A DNA stretch of 10,404 nt from contig CAJMOI010000060.1 in the NCBI GenBank assembly GCA_905215105.1, forward strand, positions 1 to 10,404, read 5' to 3'. Positions 4,665 to 10,404 of this stretch are shown here, in pieces. The DNA comes from an uncultured bacterium (GTDB lineage: Bacteria > Bacillota > Clostridia > Oscillospirales > Acutalibacteraceae). The position numbers and the translations under genes are program-made. Numbering within the stretch: the stretch's first letter is position 1; every line of letters starts with the position of its first letter. Under the pieces are notes generated by a model. The model worked only from the letters and a program-made list of their open reading frames with translations, was not told the origin of the DNA and did not search any database.

Positions 4665-6901
4665 AAAAGCTGGCAAAATATCTCAAGCCTTATTTGGGCG
4701 TACTGCTGGCGGCAGTGGTTCTGCTGTTTATGCAGGCAATCTGTGACCTGCGGCTGCCCAATTACATGTCGGATATTGTCAATGTGGGCATCCAGCAAAA
4801 CGGAATCGAGCACGCTTCACCGGATGCGATTTCCGAACAGGGGATGACCTTTTTACAGACCTTTATGACCGAGGACGAAAAAGAACTGCTGAATAGCCAT
4901 TATCAGCTGTTCTCCGGCAGTGATACCGACGCTTCCGGTACCTCCTACGATCATATCTATCCAGATTTGGATGGCGGAAACGTATGGATTCGTCAGGAAA
5001 CCGATGCAGAGACGCTGGACGAAATGGACCTGGCTTTCGGTACCGCAGGCTGGACCTTTATCAACACCATGCAAAGTCTGGCGGAAACTTCCGGACAAAG
5101 CGGCTCCATGGGCGAGGAAGAACCCGACGTATCGGAGATGGACTTTGAAAAGCTGTACGCGATGCAGCCTGTCCTGAACCAGCTTCCGGATTCTGTCATC
5201 GAGGAAGCCCGGGAAAAGGCATTGGCCAACGACCCTTCCATGCGTCTTCAGACCGGTGCTGCTCTGACCGGCAGCTTTTATACGGAGCTGGGGCTGAATC
5301 TGGGGGATATCCAGTTCAAGTACATCAGCTTTGTGGGAATGGAAATGCTGCTGGTTGCTCTGCTGGGCGGTATTGCCACGATTTTTGTCAGCCTGATTTC
5401 CGCACGGATTTCCGCCGGTGTGGCCCGTGACCTGCGCCGGGATGTGTTCCGTAAGGTAGAGAGTTTTTCCAATACGGAGTTTGACCGGTATTCCACCGCT
5501 TCTCTGATTACCCGCTCCACCAACGATGTGACCCAGATTCAGATGCTGCTGATGATGGGCATCCGCATGATCTGCTATGCTCCGATTATGGGTATCGGCG
5601 GTACCATGATGGCGTTGGAAAAATCCACCTCCATGAGCTGGATTATTGCCGTTACTTGTATCGTTCTCATTGGAATGGTGGCGGTGATCTTCTCCATCGC
5701 CAAACCCAAATTCAAAGCCATTCAGAAACTGATTGATAAACTGAATCTGGTAGCCCGTGAAAACCTCAGCGGCCTGATGGTTATTCGCGCTTTTGGCACC
5801 CGTCAGTTTGAAACCGACCGGTTTGATGATGTGAACCGGGACCTGACCAAAACCCATCGGTTTGTCAACCGGGTCATGACTTTCATGATGCCTGCCATGA
5901 TGCTCATTATGAATTGCACCAGCGTGGTAATCGTCTGGGTGGCCTCTCATCAGATTGCAGATTCTCAAATGCAGGTAGGCGACATGATGGCCTTTATGCA
6001 GTACGCCATGCAGATTATCATGAGCTTCCTGATGATTTCCATGATGTTCATTATGGTGCCTCGTGCTGCTGTTTCCGGTGACCGTATTGCAGAAGTGTTG
6101 TCCACCGAACCGGTTATCAAAGATAAAGAAACCTGTTCCCATCTGCCAAAAGAAAACGTCGGTACCGTGGAATTCCGGGACGTGAGTTTCCGGTATCAGG
6201 GAGCCGACGAGGATGCGCTGGAGCATATTTCCTTTATCTCCAAGCCCGGTCAGACCACCGCGTTTATCGGCGCTACCGGTTCCGGCAAATCTACACTGGT
6301 CAATCTGGTTCCCCGTTTCTATGATGTCACCGGCGGCTCGGTGCTGGTAGGCGGCGTGGATGTCCGCGACTTGCCTCAGAAAGAGCTGCGGGAGGCCATC
6401 GGCTTTGTGCCCCAGAAGGGTGTGCTTCTTTCCGGCACCATCGACTCTAACCTGCGTTATGGCCGTCAGGATGCTCCAGCCGACCAGATTCAGGAAGCAG
6501 CGGAAATTGCACAGGCTATGGAGTTTATTTCCGAAAAGCCTGACGGTTTTGACACCGAGATTTCTCAGGGCGGCACTAACGTGTCCGGTGGTCAGAAACA
6601 GCGCCTTTCCATCGCCCGGGCTCTGGCGAAAAAAGCGCCCATCTATATTTTCGACGACAGCTTCTCCGCGCTGGACTTCAAGACCGATGCCGCTCTGCGC
6701 CGCGCTTTGAAGGGCTATACGAAAAACAGCACAGTGCTGCTGGTAGCCCAGCGTGTGAGCACCATTATGCACGCTGACCAGATTCTGGTGCTGGACGAAG
6801 GCCGCGTGGTAGGCAAGGGTACCCATAAGGAACTCCTGAAAACCTGTCCTGCCTACTATGAAATCGCATCGTCTCAGCTTTCAAAGGAGGAATTGGAATG
6901 A
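4661..6901 (+). CDS. Heterodimeric ABC exporter, degenerate-site half with large extracytoplasmic insertion
   Basis: This gene encodes 746 residues: a type IV exporter membrane domain fused to an ATPase domain. TM1 is near 12-32 and TM2 near 224-248. Between them lies an acidic segment of about 170 residues, predicted outside the membrane, which explains the unusual length (such halves are usually about 580). The ATPase domain has Walker A GATGSGKS (537-544), Q-loop FVPQKG, an intact signature VSGGQ (641-645) and Walker B IYIFDDSFSALD, in which Asp666 replaces the catalytic Glu. The switch His is replaced by Gln697 (VAQRVSTI). This Asp/Gln pair marks the degenerate half of heterodimeric exporters such as TM287/288, BmrCD and LmrCD. 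The start is TTG at 4661, overlapping the marR stop (TTGA), with AAAGGA ten bases upstream. The stop overlaps the next start as ATGA. The likely role is drug or toxic-compound efflux; the substrate is unknown. Confidence 0.92.
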   Translation: MKKLAKYLKPYLGVLLAAVVLLFMQAICDLRLPNYMSDIVNVGIQQNGIEHASPDAISEQGMTFLQTFMTEDEKELLNSHYQLFSGSDTDASGTSYDHIYPDLDGGNVWIRQETDAETLDEMDLAFGTAGWTFINTMQSLAETSGQSGSMGEEEPDVSEMDFEKLYAMQPVLNQLPDSVIEEAREKALANDPSMRLQTGAALTGSFYTELGLNLGDIQFKYISFVGMEMLLVALLGGIATIFVSLISARISAGVARDLRRDVFRKVESFSNTEFDRYSTASLITRSTNDVTQIQMLLMMGIRMICYAPIMGIGGTMMALEKSTSMSWIIAVTCIVLIGMVAVIFSIAKPKFKAIQKLIDKLNLVARENLSGLMVIRAFGTRQFETDRFDDVNRDLTKTHRFVNRVMTFMMPAMMLIMNCTSVVIVWVASHQIADSQMQVGDMMAFMQYAMQIIMSFLMISMMFIMVPRAAVSGDRIAEVLSTEPVIKDKETCSHLPKENVGTVEFRDVSFRYQGADEDALEHISFISKPGQTTAFIGATGSGKSTLVNLVPRFYDVTGGSVLVGGVDVRDLPQKELREAIGFVPQKGVLLSGTIDSNLRYGRQDAPADQIQEAAEIAQAMEFISEKPDGFDTEISQGGTNVSGGQKQRLSIARALAKKAPIYIFDDSFSALDFKTDAALRRALKGYTKNSTVLLVAQRVSTIMHADQILVLDEGRVVGKGTHKELLKTCPAYYEIASSQLSKEELE
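6885..6890 (+). promoter_or_regulatory. Ribosome binding site of the second ABC half
   Basis: AGGAGG lies inside the last codons of the first ABC gene, seven bases before the ATG at 6898. The ATGA overlap of start and stop predicts translational coupling and equal production of the two subunits. Confidence 0.85.
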
Positions 6902-8805
6902 GTACGGAAAGAACCCGCAGAGGCCCCGCACGGGGCATGATGGGCCGTCCCGGCGGTGGTCATGGCCCCGGTGGTCCCGGCATGATGCCCGGCGAAAAAG
7001 CCAAGGACTTCAAGGGAACCTTTAAAAAGCTGCTCCATTATCTGGGAAGCTATAAATGGGCCGTTCTGGTGGTATTGCTCTTTGCCGCAGCTTCCACCGT
7101 GCTGTCCATCTTCGGTCCTAAAATTCTGGGTCAGGCTACTACCGAGCTCTTTGAGGGATTGGTAGGGACAGTTACCGGTACTGGGGAAGGCATTGACTTT
7201 GGACGGATTGGGGAAATCCTGCTGTTTCTGGTAGGCCTGTACCTCATCAGCGCCGCCTGTTCCTATATTCAGGGCTTTATCATGACCGGCGTTTCCATGA
7301 AGGTCACCTATCGTTTGCGCCGGGACATCGAAAATAAAATCCACAGTCTCCCGTTTTCTTACTATGACACCACCACCAACGGCGAAGTGCTTTCCCGCAT
7401 CACCAACGATGTGGACGCCATCAGTCAGAGTTTGAACCAGAGCATTACCCAGATTATCACTTCGGTCACCATGCTCATCGGTATTCTTGCCATGATGTTC
7501 TCCATCAGCTGGGAAATGACGCTGGTAGCGCTGCTCATTGTGCCGGTTTCCATGGTGTTTGTCAGCTTCATTGTCAAGAAGTCTCAGAAATATTTCATGC
7601 AGCAGCAGGAATATCTGGGTCACGTCAATGGCCATGTGGAGGAGATGTATGGCAGCCATGTGGTGGTAAAGGCTTTTAACGGCGAGGAAAGTTCGGAAAA
7701 GACTTTCAGTGAGTATAACGACCGTTTGTATCAGTCTGCGTGGAAATCCCAGTTCCTTTCCGGCCTGATGATGCCGGTGATGAACTTTATCGGTAATGTG
7801 GGCTATGTGGTGATCTGCATTATGGGCGGCTGGTTCGCCGTCAATGGACGGATTAGCGTAGGCGATATTCAGGCTTTTGTCCAGTATGTGCGGCAGTTTA
7901 CTCAGCCCATTACCCAGGTGGCCAATATCTCCAACATTCTCCAGCAGACCATGGCTGCTGCGGAGCGGGTGTTTGAATTCCTGGCACAGGAAGAAGAGAT
8001 TCCCGAAGCAGAACATGCCATCACTGTAAACCGCAGTGAAGAGCCGGATACGGAAACCCATGTCCACATTGAAGGCAGCGTGCAGTTTGCTCATGTGAGC
8101 TTTGGCTATAATCCGGAAAAGATCATTATTCACGATTTCTGCGCCAATATCAAACCCGGCCAGAAGGTGGCGATTGTCGGCCCTACCGGTGCAGGCAAGA
8201 CCACCATGGTGAAACTTTTGATGCGGTTCTATGACGTCAACGACGGCGCCATTCTGGTAGACGGTTATGATATTCGCTCCTTTAAGCGGGACGACCTGCG
8301 CTCTCTGTTTGGTATGGTTTTGCAGGAAACCTGGCTGTATCATGGCACCATTGCCGACAACATCCGGTACGGTAAGCTCACTGCCACCGACGAAGAAGTG
8401 CGTCAGGCAGCCATTGCCGCACAGGTGGACCACTTTGTCCGCACCTTGCCTGACGGCTACAATATGGTTCTGAATGAAGAGGCCAGCAATGTGTCTCAGG
8501 GTCAGAAGCAGCTGCTCACCATTGCCCGGGCTATTCTGGCCGACCCGGAAATCCTGATTCTGGACGAAGCTACCAGCAGCGTGGATACCCGCACCGAAGT
8601 ATTGATCCAGAAGGCCATGGATAACCTGATGAAGGGCCGCACCAGCTTTATTATCGCCCACCGGCTCTCCACCATCCGGGATGCAGATATGATTCTCGTC
8701 ATGAAGGACGGCGATATTGTGGAGCAGGGCAATCATGAAGAACTGCTGGCGAAAGGCGGTTTCTATGCCAGCCTGTATAACAGCCAGTTTGAACACGCCG
8801 GATGA
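6898..8805 (+). CDS. Heterodimeric ABC exporter, catalytic half with Gly/Pro/Arg-rich N-terminal tail
   Basis: This gene encodes 635 residues. The first 35 or so form a low-complexity cytoplasmic tail rich in Gly, Pro, Arg and Met, followed by an amphipathic segment (KDFKGTFKKLLHYLGSYKW) and the membrane domain, with TM1 near 54-74, TM2 near 107-128, and TM3 and TM4 near 186-228. The ATPase domain has Walker A GPTGAGKT (428-435), signature VSQGQ (532-536) in place of SGGQ, Walker B LILDEATSSVD with catalytic Glu557, and switch His588 (IIAHRLSTI). It therefore supplies the catalytic Walker A/B for the competent ATP site, completed by the SGGQ of the upstream partner. Its own altered signature faces the partner's degenerate Walker B. 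This matches BmrCD/LmrCD/TM287-288-type multidrug exporters. It is the last gene of the operon, and no clear terminator follows. The protein is full length; the substrate is unknown. Confidence 0.93.
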   Translation: MSTERTRRGPARGMMGRPGGGHGPGGPGMMPGEKAKDFKGTFKKLLHYLGSYKWAVLVVLLFAAASTVLSIFGPKILGQATTELFEGLVGTVTGTGEGIDFGRIGEILLFLVGLYLISAACSYIQGFIMTGVSMKVTYRLRRDIENKIHSLPFSYYDTTTNGEVLSRITNDVDAISQSLNQSITQIITSVTMLIGILAMMFSISWEMTLVALLIVPVSMVFVSFIVKKSQKYFMQQQEYLGHVNGHVEEMYGSHVVVKAFNGEESSEKTFSEYNDRLYQSAWKSQFLSGLMMPVMNFIGNVGYVVICIMGGWFAVNGRISVGDIQAFVQYVRQFTQPITQVANISNILQQTMAAAERVFEFLAQEEEIPEAEHAITVNRSEEPDTETHVHIEGSVQFAHVSFGYNPEKIIIHDFCANIKPGQKVAIVGPTGAGKTTMVKLLMRFYDVNDGAILVDGYDIRSFKRDDLRSLFGMVLQETWLYHGTIADNIRYGKLTATDEEVRQAAIAAQVDHFVRTLPDGYNMVLNEEASNVSQGQKQLLTIARAILADPEILILDEATSSVDTRTEVLIQKAMDNLMKGRTSFIIAHRLSTIRDADMILVMKDGDIVEQGNHEELLAKGGFYASLYNSQFEHAG

Positions 8806-8816
8806 TAATCATACGC

Positions 8817-8842
8817 TGTACAAATTCCTGCCAATTTGCGCA
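8817..8842. repeat. Inverted repeat downstream of the ABC operon
   Basis: CAAATT (8821-8826) and AATTTG (8833-8838) are perfect inverted arms around a six-base loop, extended outward by weaker pairing to 8817-8842. No T run follows, so it is a poor terminator. It may be an mRNA 3'-end structure or an operator for the next gene. Confidence 0.35.
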
Positions 8843-8874
8843 TAAAGATACCAGAAATCCCGGTGTTTTGGGAG

Positions 8875-8880
8875 TATACT
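8875..8880 (+). promoter_or_regulatory. Weak -10-like box upstream of the six-cysteine gene
   Basis: TATACT is a good -10 match and lies 39 bases before the start at 8919, but I find no convincing -35 at 16-18 bases. The gene may instead be read through from the ABC operon, since no terminator separates them. Confidence 0.3.
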
Positions 8881-8918
8881 GAAAGCAGAATCAAATGCAA
8901 AACTGGGAGGCGTTTTAT

Positions 8919-9245
8919 ATGGCAAAAGTAACCATTAACCCCGGCGTCTGCGGGCTGATTACCTCAGTAGAAGCCGTTTCCGAAGACGGAATGGAAGTAG
9001 AGCTTCATGTGAAAAGCGGCTGCAAGGCCGTTTCCGGCATGATGGAAGCATTGGGAAATACCTTTGACGGCTATGAGCTGTGTTTGGGCAAGCCGGGAAC
9101 AGGTCCTCTGTATGAATATGCCGCAGAGCATTTTCCCGGACACTGTGCCTGTCCGGCCATTGCGGGAATCATCAAAGCAGCGGAAGTGGCCTGCGGTCTG
9201 GCACTGCCCAGAGATGCATCCATTGTTTTTGAAACTAAAGATTGA
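8919..9245 (+). CDS. Small six-cysteine protein, DUF6951-like, function unknown
   Basis: This gene encodes 108 residues with no signal peptide or membrane segment, so it is probably cytosolic. It begins MAKVTINPGVCGLIT and ends in a conserved-looking block: HCACPAIAGIIKAAEVACG, then LALPRD. Cysteines lie at 11, 35, 55, 76, 78 and 92, with histidines at 71 and 75. From memory this pattern (an early VCG motif, a Cys near 35, a C-x-CP motif followed by an amphipathic helix and GLALPxD) resembles the uncharacterised family DUF6951 of anaerobic bacteria and archaea; I could not confirm this by search. The clustered Cys and His suggest metal or iron-sulfur binding, or redox activity, as an inference only. 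An ATG at 8895 in the same frame is rejected as the start because GGGAGG (8905-8910) lies eight bases before 8919. It sits alone between the ABC operon and a bidirectional terminator. Confidence 0.8.
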   Translation: MAKVTINPGVCGLITSVEAVSEDGMEVELHVKSGCKAVSGMMEALGNTFDGYELCLGKPGTGPLYEYAAEHFPGHCACPAIAGIIKAAEVACGLALPRDASIVFETKD

Positions 9246-9334
9246 TTGCCTGACAGAAAGCGGGAAAATCAGAAAGTCATGCAGAAATCCTCATGAAGTA
9301 CGACTTCTCCCATATCCCAATTAACATGTTACCA

Positions 9335-9387
9335 ATCCGAAAAAAGCTCCCGGAGCATTGTTTACGCTCCGGGAGCTTTTTTCGGAT
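9335..9387. terminator. Bidirectional intrinsic terminator
   Basis: Arms 9335-9356 and 9366-9387 are perfectly complementary over 22 bp around a nine-base loop. The core is 11 GC-rich pairs flanked by A6 on the left and T6 on the right, so it works as an intrinsic terminator in both directions. It lies between the convergent six-cysteine gene (+) and iorB (-). The preceding stretch 9246-9334 holds only a short dyad (9295-9307, GAAGT/ACTTC) and no gene. Confidence 0.93.
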
Positions 9388-9395
9388 ATTTTATT

Positions 9396-9974
9396 TTACA
9401 CTGCGTCAAAGCCCAGCTGGAATGCCTTGCGGTTCATCTCCAGAAACTTGGCCGGGACAGTCTCTTCAATGGCTTGCAGCCAGACTTCCGGGTCTTGCTG
9501 CAAGCTCTTGGCCATGGCGCCAATCAGCACCACGTTGACGGCCTTTACAGAACCGGCCTGCTCTGCCAGAGACAGCGCATCCACTGCCAGCACCTGCACA
9601 CCCTTGGCGGCAATGGCATCCAGCACCCCTTCCGGGTACTTGGCCGCACCGGTAACCACCGGCATGGGGTCCATCTTCTGGGTGTTTACCACCACAGCGC
9701 CGCCCTTTTTCAGATAGGGCAGATACCGGGCAGCTTCCAGCTGCTCAAAGGCCAGCACAATGTCCGCTTCGCCTTCTTCGATGATGGGGGAATACACCTT
9801 TTCGCCATAGCGCACATAGGTCACCACAGAGCCGCCGCGCTGGCTCATACCGTGAACCTCGCTCACCTTGACATCAAAGCCTTTGGCGGTCATGGCCGCG
9901 CCCAGCAAACGGCTGGCAAGCAGGGTTCCCTGTCCGCCTACGCCGACGATCATTACACTTTTTCCGTTACTCAT
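9396..9974 (-). CDS. iorB: Indolepyruvate:ferredoxin oxidoreductase, beta subunit
   Basis: This gene encodes 192 residues, the usual size of IorB, made of the 2-oxoacid:acceptor oxidoreductase gamma domain. The nucleotide-fold loop GVGGQG (11-16) is followed by ASRLLG, then the conserved VSEVHGMSQRGGSVVTYVR segment and the EEGEADIVLAFEQLEAAR block. With IorA it oxidatively decarboxylates aryl pyruvates (indolepyruvate, phenylpyruvate, hydroxyphenylpyruvate) to the aryl-acetyl-CoA, reducing ferredoxin. This is a step in anaerobic fermentation of aromatic amino acids. The frame is open to an ATG at 10037, but that region is the C-terminal ferredoxin domain of iorA in another frame. The start at 9974 has GGAGGT eight bases upstream and overlaps the iorA stop as ATGA, so the pair is translationally coupled. 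Other 2-oxoacid oxidoreductase gamma subunits are possible homologues, but the iorA partner settles it. Confidence 0.92.
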   Translation of the reverse strand: MSNGKSVMIVGVGGQGTLLASRLLGAAMTAKGFDVKVSEVHGMSQRGGSVVTYVRYGEKVYSPIIEEGEADIVLAFEQLEAARYLPYLKKGGAVVVNTQKMDPMPVVTGAAKYPEGVLDAIAAKGVQVLAVDALSLAEQAGSVKAVNVVLIGAMAKSLQQDPEVWLQAIEETVPAKFLEMNRKAFQLGFDAV

Positions 9975-10404
9975 TCTGCGGCACCTCCAATGGCTTTTTT
10001 CGGGCAAAGGCTCTCGCACACGCCGCAGCCCACACACTGGGTACGGTCGATGCAGGCTTTGCCATCGCGGATGCTGATGGCCGGGCAGCCGATACCCAAA
10101 CAGGCTTTGCAGCCGATGCAGGAATCAGCATTCACGGTCAGGGCAGGCTTATGTTTTACATATTTCAACAAGGCGCAGGGGCGGCGGCTGATAATCACCG
10201 ACGGCTCTTCTGCGGCCAATTCTTCTTTCAGTGCCTGCTGTACGGCGGGCAGGTCATAGGGGTCTACCACACGCACACGGTTGATGCCAATGGCGTGGCA
10301 GAGGGCTTCCAGATTCACCGCGCTGGTGGGATCACCCTTGATGGTGTAACCGGTGGTGGGGTTCTGCTGGTGGCCGGTCATGCCGGTGATGGAGTTATCC
10401 AGAA
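9971..10404 (-). CDS. iorA: Indolepyruvate:ferredoxin oxidoreductase, alpha subunit, C-terminal part
   Basis: The last 143 residues are visible; the gene continues beyond the right edge. The first visible residues, LDNSITGMTGHQQNPTTG, are the conserved end of the TPP-binding domain of IorA, where the family usually reads LDNSTTAMTGHQ. Next comes the domain end, VDPYDLPAVQQALKEEL, and PSVIISRRPCAL. The C-terminus is a double [4Fe-4S] ferredoxin module: CIGCKACLGIGCP, then CVGCGVCESLCP, eight cysteines in all, both sets complete. These clusters pass electrons from the TPP intermediate to ferredoxin. An ATG at 10381 is internal to the conserved motif and is not a start. The stop overlaps the iorB start by four bases. 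Confidence 0.95.
   Translation of the reverse strand, partial: LDNSITGMTGHQQNPTTGYTIKGDPTSAVNLEALCHAIGINRVRVVDPYDLPAVQQALKEELAAEEPSVIISRRPCALLKYVKHKPALTVNADSCIGCKACLGIGCPAISIRDGKACIDRTQCVGCGVCESLCPKKAIGGAAE

Noticed and set aside
4853..6826. 657-codon open frame antisense to the first ABC gene
   Set aside because: It lies wholly within a well-identified exporter gene, its product is His/Gly-rich without family motifs, and it has no convincing ribosome binding site. Its openness follows from codon bias on the sense strand.
6874..8796. 640-codon open frame antisense to the second ABC gene
   Set aside because: Same pattern as the frame opposite the first ABC gene. The sense strand has Walker A, Walker B, signature and switch motifs in order, which settles the coding strand.
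8806..8890. Intrinsic terminator after the ABC operon
   Set aside because: The inverted repeat at 8817-8842 is AT-rich and has no following T run; the TCCC/GGGA pairing near 8858-8873 is only four base pairs.
8895..8918. Upstream ATG at 8895 for the six-cysteine protein
   Set aside because: The only good ribosome binding site (8905-8910) lies downstream of that ATG and is ideally spaced for the start at 8919.
9975..10037. Longer IorB start at 10037
   Set aside because: The extra 21 residues come from the second reading frame of the iorA ferredoxin domain. GGAGGT and the ATGA overlap point to 9974.

Overview
The window reads as an ordinary chromosomal segment of an anaerobic, low-redox Firmicute. 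It is most likely a gut clostridium of the Oscillospiraceae/Ruminococcaceae type. That placement is an inference from four things: a split two-subunit transketolase, an indolepyruvate:ferredoxin oxidoreductase with ferredoxin-type clusters, strong GGAGG ribosome binding sites with moderately GC-rich coding DNA, and a MarR plus paired ABC exporter operon of a kind common in Clostridia. I found no rRNA, tRNA, CRISPR array, insertion sequence, phage gene or origin.

Layout, left to right. (1) Bases 1-416 hold the 3' part of rplL (ribosomal protein L7/L12) on the + strand, closed by a GNRA-loop intrinsic terminator. (2) Bases 444-2434, minus strand, hold a two-gene transketolase operon (N-terminal TPP subunit, then C-terminal pyrimidine-domain subunit). 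It has a recognisable promoter at its right end and a terminator at its left end. (3) Bases 2523-3954, minus strand, hold a monocistronic diaminopimelate-decarboxylase-like gene with a near-consensus promoter (TTGACA, 17 bp, TATGAT) and its own terminator. (4) Bases 3955-8805, + strand, hold a divergent control region followed by a tightly overlapped three-gene operon: a MarR-type regulator (GTG start), a 746-residue ABC exporter half (TTG start) and a 635-residue partner half (ATG start). (5) Bases 8919-9245, + strand, encode a 108-residue six-cysteine protein that resembles an uncharacterised DUF family. (6) Bases 9335-9387 form a near-perfect bidirectional terminator. (7) From 9396 to the window end, minus strand, lie iorB and the 3' end of iorA, overlapping by ATGA.

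How the genes work together. The housekeeping units (translation, non-oxidative pentose phosphate metabolism, lysine/cell-wall precursor metabolism, aromatic 2-oxoacid fermentation) are separate transcription units with clean terminators. The most interesting unit is the MarR/ABC operon. The two ABC halves show complementary loss of catalytic residues: Asp and Gln replace the catalytic Glu and switch His in the first, and the second has an SQGQ signature. They therefore almost certainly form an asymmetric heterodimeric exporter with one competent and one degenerate ATP site. The first half also carries a roughly 170-residue acidic extracytoplasmic insertion between TM1 and TM2. Two dyads between the predicted -10 and the marR ribosome binding site suggest autoregulation. 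I do not see a clearly undescribed multi-gene system. The least-explained items are the extracytoplasmic insertion, the Gly/Pro/Arg-rich tail of the second half and the small six-cysteine protein.
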